Source of the DNA: Helianthus annuus
Taxonomy: Eukaryota > Streptophyta > Magnoliopsida > Asterales > Asteraceae
Assembly (NCBI RefSeq): GCF_002127325.2
Contig: NC_035444.2
Span: 83,441,675-83,505,674 of the forward strand
Direction of reading: 5' to 3'
DNA: 64,000 nt
Shown: one piece after another, positions 21,229 to 32,664 of the stretch
Layout: every line of letters begins with the position of its first letter
Numbering within the stretch: position 1 is the stretch's first letter
Made by a program: the position numbers and the translations under genes
The notes under the pieces: generated by a model
What the model saw: the letters and a program-made list of their open reading frames with translations, nothing else
Told to the model about the DNA's origin: nothing
Databases searched by the model: none

Positions 21229-21673
21229 TGTTGGTGCACTAATGTCTGTTAACTTTGTCTTTATCGAGTCTTGTGTCTAGATAGTATAAACCATTGCTCA
21301 GTATTAGAGAAATTAGGTTTTGTATGTGTAAAAGTGATTTCGCACGAAATAGCTAAAGCTATTTCGCACGAAATAGCTAAAGCTATTTCGCACGAAATGA
21401 GTAATGCTCATTTCGTGCGAAATTAGCGCTGTCTATTTCGTACGAAATACCCATCACTATAAATACTGAGCTGGTTGAGTCATTTGTAACTTTCCAATTT
21501 CAGAGCCGAGGTGTTGCCGATTTGTCAACTGATCTGTAAAAGCTTTGAAATCAATAAAAAGAAGATAATTAGGGAGAATCAAGCTGTAATCACGTCTATA
21601 TCATTGATTCTGCCTTTGATATTGATGTAAAACTCTTCTGATAGACTCATTCGGGTCATACGTCGATCCAACA
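21229..21673 (+). repeat. 5' LTR of copia E
   Basis: 445 bp, starting TGTTGGTGCACTAATG and ending CGATCCAACA. It has five ATTTCG-type palindromes, while the 3' LTR has four; one 24-bp unit accounts for the whole length difference. A TATA box is at 21458-21465. Confidence 0.95.
21337..21465 (+). promoter_or_regulatory. Palindrome array and TATA box in copia E LTR
   Basis: Five 14-bp palindromes (ATTTCGCACGAAAT three times, then ATTTCGTGCGAAAT and ATTTCGTACGAAAT) start at 21337, 21361, 21385, 21410 and 21435, a regular 24-25-bp spacing. The spacers are themselves inverted repeats (AGCTAAAGCT; GAG...CTC). Nine bases after the last copy comes TATAAATA (21458-21465). This looks like an enhancer or binding-site array. 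The binding protein is unknown. Confidence 0.8.
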
Positions 21674-21675
21674 AG

Positions 21676-21687
21676 TTGTATCAGAGC
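21676..21687 (+). other. Primer binding site of copia E
   Basis: TTGTATCAGAGC begins two bases after the LTR end. It matches the initiator-Met tRNA primer site with one difference. Confidence 0.8.
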
Positions 21688-21910
21688 TCAGGAAGAAGAG
21701 TTCATACCGATTCAGCTTGTTTTCATCAGAATTTCTCACTTCTACTCATTCTTTTCAAGATTAATTGAGATTTAACGGACAAAATGGATTGAATTTCACA
21801 TATATCACGTAAAACACAGTTTTAACAAATCCTTGATAGAATTGGACCTAAAATCGACCAAAAAACGGATCAATTTGACAAAATGGTGGCCGATATGCTG
21901 ATGTCATTAT

Positions 21911-22310
21911 CATTTCGCACGGAATAGTCATCTTCATTCCGTACAAAATCAATCAGTGTGAAGTTCATTTCGTACGAAATCAAGTTTGAGGACATCATTT
22001 CGTAGGAAATCAACCTAGTGGACCTTATTCCACACGAAATCAATCTAGTCGACCTCATTTCGCACGAAATCAACTTTCTGGAACCTCATTTCGCATGGAA
22101 TCAATCTTGGAACTTCATTTCGTACGAAATAGATCTCATTTCGTACCAAAGTTGCTATTTCGCACAAAAAGGGCATTTCGTGTGAAGACCATTTCGTGTG
22201 AAAGCTTATTTCACGTGCAATCCATTCCGTTTGAAGTCATTCCCCTTGAAGATTGTTCATTTCGCTTGAAACTCATTTCGCGTGAACTATTTTATTCGAA
22301 ATTGTTTAAA
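21911..22310 (+). repeat. Expanded ATTTCG...CGAAAT array in the leader of copia E
   Basis: About eighteen degenerate copies of the LTR palindrome (for example ATTTCGTACGAAATCAA, ATTTCGCACGAAATCAA, ATTTCGTGTGAAGACC) are spread at roughly 20-36-bp spacing through ~400 bp between the primer site and gag. The 3' copies lose one arm progressively. There is no coding frame. It is the same motif as in the U3 but lies in transcribed, non-repeated leader sequence. Confidence 0.8.
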
Positions 22311-22358
22311 ATTCAAAAATTTTTCTAAGTGTTTGTTGATCGTTTCAGGTACTTGAAG

Positions 22359-24192
22359 ATGGATGATTTTCTGAATCCGTTCAATGACGCTTTTGCTTTC
22401 ACGGGAAGCACAGGAGATGATACAACAAATAATACAACTGAAAATGTTCCAAAGTCGAGTGCGAAGAAAACCCTTGCTGATGCTTTGAGTGTTGACAGTG
22501 CCTATGGCACCTACAACAAACCGCCCAAGCTAATGGCTATTGAGGAATACAACCAATGGGCTACAAGGTTTGAAGAATGGCTGAAAGCTTTTGCATATCA
22601 AAGTTGGAAAAGCATGAAGAATGGTTTTGATATGGGAAGAACGGATTACGAAAATATAGAAGAGAATGAAGTAGAAAGATTTGTTTCTGAACAGAAATGC
22701 GTCGCCTTACTTCATCAATCTGTGAGGGACGACATTATATCATTGATCGAATACACAAATTCCAGAGATCTATGGGAGAAACTGAAAATAAAATGTGTGG
22801 GTAGTGCCGAAATTGTTAAAAACAAAAAGAAGTTGTTAAGAAAAGAATTCGATTTGTTTGGATGTTTAAAAAACGAATCTGTGACAAAGATGATTGAAAG
22901 ATTCAGGCATTTGAAGATGGAACTTGCAAGGCACGGAATTGTCTATACTCAGGAAGAATTGTATGACAAACTGTTTGACTCACTGCCTGATGAGAAAGAC
23001 TGGCAGTATTTTGATTTGATGCTGAAAAACACAGTGGAACCAATCAAACTAACAGTTGATCTGTTAATTGAAAGATTGGAGAGTCATGAATTGGAGATCA
23101 GGAAATCAAACAAAGTCAATCATTCCTCGTATCAGCAGAATGTTGAGTTGTATTATCGAGGAAGTATGATCCCGAAATCTGTGTCACCAAAGACAGCATT
23201 TTCAGCAGAAAATTCAAACACAATGAATCAAGAAAGTCCAAGCAGTGGTTATCATGGAGGATCATCATCAACTGCTTCAAGTCAATCAGCTTCTAAATCT
23301 GTTTCAATGCAATATTGCTGTAGACCTAAAAAATGCACAAAACTTTAGTGAAGAATCTGCTAAACAGCAAATGGTGTTTTTAGCATCTGTCTTAGAATCT
23401 TATGAAAGCCTTGTTGCAGGTAAAATCGGAAACACCAATCTCACCAAGGAGGACTACGATCAAATTGACCTAGAAGAGATGGAGTTAATAGATATCTGGT
23501 GGTGTATGGCGAGTGTGGTCAGAAGGGCTCAAAGATTCATAGAGATAACAGGCAGACACTCCATTGGCGGACCTTCAACAAAGCTTGGTTTTGATAAATC
23601 GAAGGTCACGTGCTTTAAATGTAAACAAAAGGGACATTTTAAACGTGAATGTAGAAACGCATCTGCTGATGATACGGCAAATCCATTCAGAGAGGATTAT
23701 TACAAAAGAGCAATTTATCATCAAAACAAGTCCGAACCTCCCAGAATGAAACAAAAAGAAGATGCTCCCAAAGAAAAGTCGAGAGCACTTGCTGTTATTC
23801 ATGATGACGAGGGATTCAATTGGAGTGAATTGTTGTAAGAAGAAGATGCAGTTGGCTATGCTTTCATGACAAAGATTGTTCCTTTCAAAGATACGAGAAC
23901 AGAAGAAGTGAAATACATCAACAGAAAGGCGTCAGCTCAGTTCATGAAAAGTAGAATTTATCAAACATGGAAAGAAGCAAAAAGGCAAATAGATGGGATG
24001 CTGATAGAGAATGTTATCTAGATCCCAAAGGAAACATAGCTGTTGATCCAAATTCTGTAAGTGTTGACACTCTTACCCAGCAAATTGCAAAACAAGAAGA
24101 AGTAAGACAGAGAATGTGGTGGGGAGGAGGAGAAATTGATGAAAAAGAAAAAGAAGAAGAGAAAGAGTCGCAGCCAAAGAAGGTTAATGACG
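22359..24192 (+). pseudogene. gag of copia E
   Basis: ATG 22359 (MDDFLNPFNDAF) opens a UBN2/DUF4219-type copia Gag: YNQWATRFEEWLKAF, then RDLWEKLKIKCVGSAE and MIERFRHLKMELARHG. A frameshift near 23320 moves to the next frame, which has a CCHC zinc knuckle CFKCKQKGHFKREC (23611-23652). A stop at 23836 and a second shift near 23960 follow, then a Lys/Glu-rich tail. The tail ends at about 24192, where RT begins abruptly. Gag would coat the RNA genome. Confidence 0.85.
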
Positions 24193-25249
24193 GGAAGGTA
24201 AAAGAGGAGGTATATGTCGGACAGCCACCGGGCTTCACCGACCCAATCCACAAAGACAAGGTTTATTACTGGATAAAGCACTGTATGGTTTACACCAGGC
24301 CTTGAGAGCCTGGTACGAGACATTGTCTCAACACCTGCTTGCCAACAGCTTCATCCGAGGAAAAGTGGATGCCACTCTCTTCACCAAACAAGTCGACGGA
24401 CATCTTCTGATAGTTCAAATATACGTGGACGACATCATATTTGGGTCAACAAATGAAAATTTGTGCAAAGAGTTTGATAAAGTTATGAAGCAAAAATTTG
24501 AAATGTCATCGATGGGTGAGATGAAATTCTTCTTGGGACTTCAAGTTGATCAACTACCTGAGGGAATATTCATACATCAGACAAAGTATGTTCATGATAT
24601 CTTAGAGAAATTTGGGATGTCAGGATGTACTCCAGCTTCCACCCCGTTAGCGAAGAACCATGGGATAAACCCTGATCTCACCGGAGAAAAGGTAGATGAA
24701 ACGTTGTATCGTTCCATGATCGGATCGCTGATGTACTTGACTGCTTCAAGACCCGATATCATGTACCCAACCTGCCTCGCAGCAAGATTTCAATCTAACC
24801 CAAGAGCTTCGCATATGGTGATTGTGAAACGGATATTGCGCTACCTGAAAGGAACTCCATCATTGGGGTTGTGGTATACAAAAGAAGGCGACTTTACGCT
24901 CGAAGGGTATTCTGATTCCGATTTCGGATGCTGCAAAGTTAATGCTAAATCAACAACAGCGGGATGTCAGTTTTTCGGACCACGATTGGTCATCTGGCAA
25001 TGTAAGAAGCAGACCTCTGTAGCTTTATTCACATGTGAAGCTGAGTATGTATCTGCTAGCAGCTGCTGCTCTCAGATCTTGTGGATCCAGCAACAGATGC
25101 GCTACTACGGTTTGCAATTTCTTACTACCCCTATCTTTGTTGATAATGAGGCAGCGATAAATATAACAAAGAACCCTGTTCATCACGCTAAAACGAAGCA
25201 CATCGAAATTCGTCATCACTTCATTCGAGATTGTTTCGAAAAGAAGTAG
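24193..25249 (+). pseudogene. RT second half and RNase H of copia E
   Basis: RT enters at EEVYVGQPPGF, roughly one third into the domain. It contains the active site YVDD (24422-24433), shifts frame at the DKALYGLHQA motif near 24270, then reads cleanly to 25249. RNase H residues are seen in GYSDSDFGCC, CEAEYVSASSC and FVDNEAAINI, and the conserved end KTKHIEIRHHFIRD is present. Everything normally between Gag and this point is absent, so a single internal deletion joined the gag tail to RT. A degenerate tail of the domain continues past the stop. Confidence 0.9.
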
Positions 25250-27140
25250 ATATGAATTGAGAAAATCCACACTGACGAACAAAAAGCTGATTTACATAAC
25301 AAAGCGTTTGATAAAACTCGTTTTAAATATCTTTTAAAACTAAACGGTATGAAGCTTTTATCGGTGTCGGATGGGATTCTTGGCGTAGATGAAGGTACCA
25401 CTGTAGATGACGTTGAAAAGCAATCTGCAATGGTTTGTCGATTTTTTACTTGTTTTGGTATCTAAGGGGAGTTAGGTTATATTATTCAGAAAATACAAAA
25501 ACAGTAAAAAATTCAAAAAACCAAAAACATGAGATATTTCAAAAATCCAAAAACAATAAAAAAACTGAAAAAGAGCTTGTGTAAAAAGGGAAAATGATAG
25601 TACATTGGCTAGACAGTTACAGTATGCTAAAGAAATGTAAAGTTTTAAAGCATTAAACAGTCTCGCTGATGATGTGTCGATAGGTTTTTACACATTTAGT
25701 AGGTTTGTTTGGGATATAAACCTAAATCATCACTTGCTTATTTCGTGGGGAACATCTCTTGGATATATAGGTAACCCCTGAAATCTTGTTTGAAAGACTC
25801 TATTTCTGACATACTAGGTCTTTGTACGTGATGATATCTGGGGTATTATACTTGGACTTCTGATTTTGCAGAAGCAATAGCCTAGTCCTCGTATAATGCT
25901 TTGCACAGCTTTATTCTTAAAAGCTCACCCTCAGCATAAAAAATGATGAAACATTGCAAGATGCTAATCATGTGCTGTTAAAATAAAAGATCCCCAATCG
26001 GGACCCACCTAAAGACGAGCCATCATCTCTCTGTACAAACGGAAGTTCTAGCCTGAGCTCTCATGGCCTCGCATTCACCCCTTTACGGATATCATTAGTG
26101 TGCATTCACCTGTAAGACTGAATATAGTGGTGTGGATACGGGTGTATATTTTGAGATGGTACACATGTATAAGTTAAGATCTTAAAACACTAAATTCGTA
26201 TCCTGAACAGATTGAAATTTGTGTAAAAATTTAAATTGGATCAGTATATCGACAATCTAAGCGAATTGTTTAATTCTTAGTATGTCGTAAAGCTTAACAG
26301 TACTCGTAACTTGTCGATAGCTGATATGATTCCCTAACACGCTAACCAAAAATATGTTTGTAAATAGTTTACATTTACTACATTTCATTTCTGTTTAACA
26401 TTCAAAACTCAAAAGATTTCATTGAATTCTAGTTTAGAAACTTTATTAAAAATCAAAAAGATTTTACATTTCTGCTTTATTTTTCCGACAAACCAAAGTG
26501 GAAAGTTGATCTTCAGAATTGCAGTTTGAAGTAGATGCAGGAAGTTTCTGAGCTGGAAGATGAGTTGGGAGCTTACTATACTAAAACCTGAAAGATGAAA
26601 AGTCAAAACAAGTTCATTAATTTGACGCTTGTAATTTTCAGAAAATGTTTGAAAATGTTGAACAAGAGTCAGTTTGATTTTCTCTCAGATCAACCAAGGT
26701 CATTAAGTTGGACTTGGTAGATAAATTAAGTATCCAGGGTCGTTAATTTGGATCTGGAAACATAAGTGGATTATTAAAAACTGATAAAAACAACAAAAGA
26801 AGTTAAAAGGTTATTAAGATTTTAATATCAAGTTTTTGAGAAGCAGATAATAGTTGTGAACATGTGAAAGCAGTAAAGTGAAATCCCCATGGCAAAATTC
26901 TGAACAAAGTTTGAGCCAGAATACTACTCAAGACTGAGATCCCAGCTGATTGAAAGGGGTAGTCTGAAGACGTAAGAGTTTGAGAAAGATTCTGGATCAA
27001 TGTTCAAAGGGGAGCTTGAATATAGAAGAAGAAAAGAGATTGACGGATGCTTACAGTGTCAAAACAAATCGGAAAAAGAAAGAAGATAGATCAAGACCAA
27101 AGACAACCAAAGACTCGATCTTGAAGACTTCGTCAACATC
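25250..27140 (+). other. 3' noncoding region of copia E
   Basis: 1.9 kb between RNase H and the polypurine tract with no sustained frame. The first ~200 bp still read as the end of RNase H after a stop. SIRE elements may carry an envelope-like ORF here; I see none. Confidence 0.6.
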
Positions 27141-27573
27141 CAAGGGGGAGTCTGTTGGTGCACTAATGTCTGTTAATTTTGTCTTTATCGAGTCTTGTGT
27201 CTAGATAGGATAAACCAGTGCTCAGTATTAGAGAAATTAGGTTTTGTATGTGTAAAAGTGATTTCGCACGAAATAGCTAAAGCTATTTCGCACGAAATGA
27301 GTAATGCTCATTTCGTGCGAAATGAGCTCTGTCTATTTCGTACGAAATACCCATCACTATAAATACTGAGCTGGTTGAGTCATTTGTAACTTTCCGATTT
27401 CAGAGCTGAGGTGCTGCCGATTTGTCAACTGATCTGTAAAAGCTTTGAAATCATTAAAAAGAAGATAATTAGGGAGAATCAAGCTGTAATCACGTCTATA
27501 TCATTGATTCCGCCTTTGATATTGATGTAAAACTCTCCTGATAGACTCATTCGGGTCATACGTCGATCCAACA
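27141..27573 (+). repeat. Polypurine tract and 3' LTR of copia E
   Basis: CAAGGGGGAGTC (27141-27152) is the polypurine tract. The LTR runs 27153-27573 (421 bp) with four palindromes (27261, 27285, 27310, 27335) and the same TATA box. It differs from the 5' LTR by one 24-bp unit and a few bases, so the insertion is young. Confidence 0.95.
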
Positions 27574-27803
27574 CAAATCTAGGAGCCTACCCAGGGTTAG
27601 ACCCTCTAGATCCCTACTACGATAATGATGTATTCATTAGGGAGATTCTTGAAAATCCTTACCCATACCAGGCCCCTATACTCCCATACCAGGAACCCGC
27701 ACCCCAGATTCCGAACCCAGTCCTAGAACCTGCACCCACAATGAGTGTAGAAAACATACAAGAACTTAGGACGTTTGGTGAGAAAATTTTAGGGAATAGT
27801 TAA
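27574..27803 (+). pseudogene. Extra ORF upstream of gag in chromovirus D, part 2
   Basis: After the second CAAAT the frame of part 1 continues without a shift for ~75 codons to TAA 27801. It is Pro/Tyr-rich (DPLDPYYDNDVFIREIL, PYQAPILPYQEP) and ends EELRTF-like (NIQELRTFGEKILGNS). Part 1 contains a similar DPNYDP motif, so the protein may hold internal repeats. With part 1 the product is ~260 residues. Function unknown. Confidence 0.65.
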
Positions 27804-28152
27804 AGGATGAGACAAGTGGGAGAGCGACTCGTCTGGAAATACGATGAGCGCAATATGGATTTCTGGATGAATCCATATCCATAGAAGTGATGGTGGAGAA
27901 GGTTATAATAATAATATAATATATGCGTGTATGTGATAAAAAAAAACTACGGATGCCTATTACTAGTAGTGTAGCTTTAAATTTCAGTCGGTATTGTAAT
28001 TTTAATTTCAGTACTGGTGTGTAATAGATGCATACTATATGAATTGAGTAAAGTCGCAATGATCGACGCTTTTGACCAAAATGCGTGTCATGTGATTTGC
28101 TATGTTAGATATTATTTGTGATATTAATACGTGATAAATGTTTAAAATTCAG

Positions 28153-29583
28153 ATGGACAACGAAGTAAAACAGAAACACCTGAACAATAGTGATAACCAC
28201 CCGAATAACGATAATCTAAATAATGAGAATCCGAACAACAATAACAATAGAAACCAAGTGGATACTAGTGCCATCCAACACATAGTGGCACAAGGAATCA
28301 TAGATTCAATGCCATTTATTATCCAAACTGTTAGAGAAGCTGATAATAAAAGTAAGCATAGCAGTAAGCGACCAACTGAACTAGAACACAACGTCAACAA
28401 TGGACCTGTACTTTAAGTGCCCATTCCCAAAAGAAGAAGAACCATGCCCTATGGTTGTTCTTTTAAAGAATTCTGGTCCTGCAAACCAATAGAATTCTCG
28501 GGCAATGAAGGACCCATTGCAGCCCAACGCTGGATAGAATAGACTGAGGCTGTTTTAAAAATAAGTAAGTGTGCTGAAGAAGACAAGATAATGTTTGCTT
28601 CCAATCTATTTAAAAACTCAGCCTTAGAATGGTGGAACACTATCCTCCAGTCAAGAGGAAGTGATAGAGTTTACAACATGGAATGGGAGGAATTTAAAAA
28701 TATGGTAGAAAGAAAATTTTGCCCTCCCAATGAAAAAGAACAGATAGCAAATAAGTTTCTGAACCTTAGGATGACCGGGGTAGATAGTAAGGGTTATACT
28801 ACCACATTCTTTGAATATGCTAGAATAGTACCAACCCTTGCATCACCTGAATCGGTATTAATCTCCCGTTACATCTGGGGATTAATTGGGGAGATTAGGC
28901 ATGTAGTCAAGGCAGCTAGACCTCAAACCATAAAAGAAGCGGTAGAATTAGCAAATACCTTGACAGATGAATTAATCCGTACTAGAGAAGAAGACCAGAG
29001 AAGAAACCTAACCCAAAGGCTTACTCAAGAATTCCGTTCTGGGAATTCCAACCATAGGAATATAGGTTCTACCTCTGCACCATACTGCAAGGCCTGCAAA
29101 AAGAAGCATTCTAGAAGATGCTCCACTTATTACAATTTCTGCAAAGTACCAGGGCACAAGGAAGAAGACTGCAGAAGGAAACCTACTAATGGACTGTGCT
29201 TCAACTGTGGAGAAAAAGGTCATATCCAGCCAAATTGTCCGAAATTGGCTCCAATTGCGAATAACAAGAACACTAAAAATGCTAGAACATTTGTTCTGAC
29301 TGCAGATGAAGCCAAGATGATTCCGGACGTAATAGCTGGTACGTTTTTAGTTAATGATGTTTTTGCTAAAGTATTATTTGACTCTGGTGCAAACCAAAGT
29401 TTTATGAATACTTCGTTTTGCAAACTTCTAAATCAATCATTAACTAAACTCCCACAAGAATATCTAGTAGAGATAGCAAATGGAGAAACCGTTAGGATTT
29501 CTGAAATCTTGCAGGGGGCAAGAATAGATTTTAAACCAAAAGTTTATTGCAAACCTTTACCCAATGAATCTGGCAGGATTTGA
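28153..29583 (+). pseudogene. gag and protease of chromovirus D
   Basis: ATG 28153 (MDNEVKQKHLNN) starts an Asn-rich N-terminus. In-frame stops at 28414 and near 28541 precede the gag core (SALEWWNTILQSRG, ERKFCPPNEKEQIANKF), which is followed by zinc knuckles (including CFNCGEKGHIQPNC). The protease starts at IPDVIAGTFLVND with active-site DSG in LFDSGANQSF. A one-base shift near 29560 moves the frame to [15 protein letters not shown]. Gag and PR would assemble and process the particle. Confidence 0.9.
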
Positions 29584-31195
29584 CATTGTATTAGGAATGG
29601 ATTGGTTAATAGCCAATAAAGCCAGTGTTTTATGTGATCAAAAGTCAATCCAAGTAAATTCACCAAGAGGTGAAAAGATCACAATTAAGGGAGATAAACC
29701 ATCTAGATCCACTAAATTCATCTCTGTGATGAAAACTGCAAGTTATATAAGAAAAGGATCTATAGTGTATTTGATTTCTATAATCACTAACACTAAAGAA
29801 AAAGAACTAAAAGACATTCTAGTAGTGTCTCAGTTTTCAGATGTCTTTCCAGAAGAATTGCCAAGGCTACCGCCAGATAGGGAAGTCGAATTCAGAATCC
29901 ATCTGCTACCAGGAACGGCACCGATTGCCAAAGCACCTTATCGTTTGGCACCCGCCGAAATGCAGGAACCGAAGAAACAGTTAGACGAATTATTGGAGAA
30001 AGGAATCATACAGCTAAGCTCATCGCCATGGGGAGCGCCGATATTGTTCGTCAAAAAGAAGGACGGATCAATGCGTGTGTGCATTGACTACCGTGAATTG
30101 AACAAGGTCACGATTAAGAACCGGTACCTATTACCAAGAATCGATGATCTGTTCGATCAGGTTCAAGGAGCTCGATTTTTCTCTAAAATCGATTTAAGAT
30201 CAGGATATCATCAATTAAAGGTACAGGAAGAGGACATTCCTAAAACCGCATTCAGAACAAGATATGGCCATTATGAATTTACTGTCATGCCATTTGGTTT
30301 AACCGATGCCCCAACCGCATTTATGGACATGATGAACCAAATATGTAAGCCATATTTGGATAAATTCATAATTGTTTTTATAGATGATATTCTCATTTAC
30401 GCTAAAAGTAAAGAGGATCATGCAAAGCATTTGCAAGCACTTCTAAGTCTATTAAGAAAGGAAAGGCTTTACGCTAAGTTTTCAAAGTGCGAGTTTTGGT
30501 TAGAACAGGTACAGTTTCTTTGACACTTAGTCAACCATGAAGGAATTCATGTGGATCCAACAAAGATCGAGGCGATTACCAAATGGAAAACCCCAGAATC
30601 ACCAACCGAAGTTAGAAGTTTGTTAGGATTGGCTGGTTATTATAGAAGATTTATTCAAGATTTTTCTAGAATAGCCATTCCCTTAACCAAGCTAACCTGT
30701 AAATCTGTTAAGTTTGAGTGGGGACCAAAATAAGAACAAGCTTTTAGAATCCTTAAGCAAAGACTAACCAACGCACCCATACTAGCGTTACCAGAAGGAA
30801 CGGAAGAATTCATAGTCTATTGTGACGCTTCTAAGTTAGGTTATGGATGTGTGTTAATGCAACACCAAAAGGTTATAGCTTACGCCTCTAGACAACTTAA
30901 GAATCATGAAGAAAATTATTCAACCCATGATTTGGAATTAGGAGCCATAATTTTTGCCCTTAAGATTTGGAGACATTACCTTTATGGTAGTAAGTTTACC
31001 ATATTCACTGATCATAAGAGTTTAAGGTATGTTTTCAGGCAAAAAGAACTGAACATGAGACAAAGATGCTGGATGGAGATACTTAGTTATTATGATTGTA
31101 ATATCCAGTATCATATAGTAAAAGCCAATGTAGTGGCTGATGCTTTAAGCCGAAAGTATCACGAAAAGCCAAAAAGGGTACGTTCTTTAAATTAA
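29564..31195 (+). pseudogene. RT and RNase H of chromovirus D
   Basis: The PR end ([11 protein letters not shown]) is followed by [54 protein letters not shown], active site [13 protein letters not shown] at 30521 replaces a conserved Gly codon (FLGH) and TAA near 30731 replaces a Gln/Glu in the connection; the frame otherwise holds to 31195. RNase H has [18 protein letters not shown] and FTDHKSLRY and ends with VVADALSRK. The frame is lost at 31195. Confidence 0.9.
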
Positions 31196-32628
31196 ATCTA
31201 CAAGTAGATTTAAATGATCAGATTAGAAAAGCACAAGAATCAGTAATCAAGGATGATACTGAAAAATTAAAAGGAATAATTAAGGAATTAGAACAAGGAA
31301 CAGATGGAATTTGGAGATTCCATAAAAAGAGAATGTGGATACCTAAATTAGGAAACCTACGTCATCATATATTAGAAGAAGCCCATAAATCCAAATATAC
31401 GACGCATCCAGGAAGTGATAAGATGTACCAGGATTTAAGGAAAAATTTCTGGTGGATAGGAATGAAAAGGATATAGCAGCTTACGTTTCTAAATGTTTAA
31501 CCTGTTCACAAGTTAAAGCTGAACATCAGAAACCCTCAGGATTGTTACAGCAATTAGAAATGCCGGTTTGGAAATGGGAATTGATAACAATGGATTTTGT
31601 TACTAAATTATCCAAAACAAGAAAAGGTAATGATACAATCTGGGTAATTGTAGACAGGCTAACTAAATCAGCTCATTTTCTACCAATGAAGGAAACTTTT
31701 AGTATGGAACAATTAGCCAAATTGTATGTAAATGAAATCGTTTCATTACATGGAATTCCTTTATCAATTATTTCTGATAGGGATAGCCGTTTTACCTCTC
31801 ATTTTTGGGCAAGTTTCCAAAAGGCAATGGGATCTAAGTTAAATCTAAGCACAGCTTATCATCCTCAAACGGACGGACAAAGCGAAAGGACGATTCAGAC
31901 AATGGAAGACATGCTCAAAGCTTGTGTAATTGATTTCGGAGGTAATTGGGACGATCACATACCTTTAATAGAATTTTCTTATAATAATAGTTATCACACA
32001 AGTATCAATGCTGCACCCTTCGAAGCACTTTATGGACGAAAGTGCCGAACCCCAGTCTGTTAGGCAGAAATTGGGGAAAAGCAACTATCTGGACCCTAGA
32101 TAGTACAAGAAACAACTGACAAGTTCATTCAAGTCAAGGAACGACTAAAAATAGTACGTGATCGACAGAAGAGCTATGCTGATAAATGACGCAAACCGTT
32201 GGAATTCCAAGTAGGAGATAAAGTATTGTTAAAAGTCTCTCCTTGGAAAGGAGTGGTAAGATTCATCAAAAGAGCAAATCTAAGTCCCAGGTATGTTGGA
32301 CCTTTCGAGATTATTAAAAGAATAGGACATGTAGCTTATCAGCTACAACTGCCAGAGGAAATGGCAGGAATACAGGATGTATTTCATGTATCGAATCTCA
32401 AGAAATGCTTAGCCAATGAATCACATGGTACCTCTTAAGGACATAGAGGTAAATGAACAACTCAAATTTGTAGAAAGGCCTCTACAGATTGAAGACAGGA
32501 AGATTAAGAATCTTAAGCACAAGAGATTAGTTCTAGTCAAAGTAAAGTGGGACTCCAAAAGAGGACTAGAATACACATGGGAGCTTGAATCAGAAATGAA
32601 AAGGAAATATCCACATCTGTTCCAGTAG
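31196..32628 (+). pseudogene. Integrase and chromodomain of chromovirus D
   Basis: The zinc domain ([30 protein letters not shown]) spans two frames. The core from 31452 shows the DDE triad: [34 protein letters not shown] at 32061 replaces Trp (TGG) after CRTPVC, and TGA near 32186 replaces Arg (CGA). GPF motif [13 protein letters not shown], then a shift near 32425, then a chromodomain ([18 protein letters not shown]) ending at 32628. The catalytic residues are intact; the frame is not. Confidence 0.92.
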
Positions 32629-32664
32629 ACCTCGAGGACGAGCTCTAAAACAAGGTGGGGAGGA

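Larger units (their letters stand above)
21229..27573 (+). mobile_element. Ty1/copia element E (SIRE/Maximus-like), internally deleted
   Basis: LTRs of 445 and 421 bp with TGTTGG...CCAACA ends and a target duplication CAAAT (21224-21228 and 27574-27578). Gag is followed directly by the second half of RT and RNase H; PR, INT and the first half of RT are missing. RT/RNase H motifs (YVDDIIFGSTN, MSSMGEMKFFLGLQV, YRSMIGSLMYLTASRPD) fit the SIRE/Maximus group, though its LTRs are short for that group. It is the innermost insertion of the nest, within the extra ORF of chromovirus D. Confidence 0.93.

Noticed and set aside
21337..22310. Regularly spaced palindromes as a CRISPR array
   Set aside because: The context is a plant retrotransposon LTR and leader, spacers are themselves repeated, and there are no cas genes.
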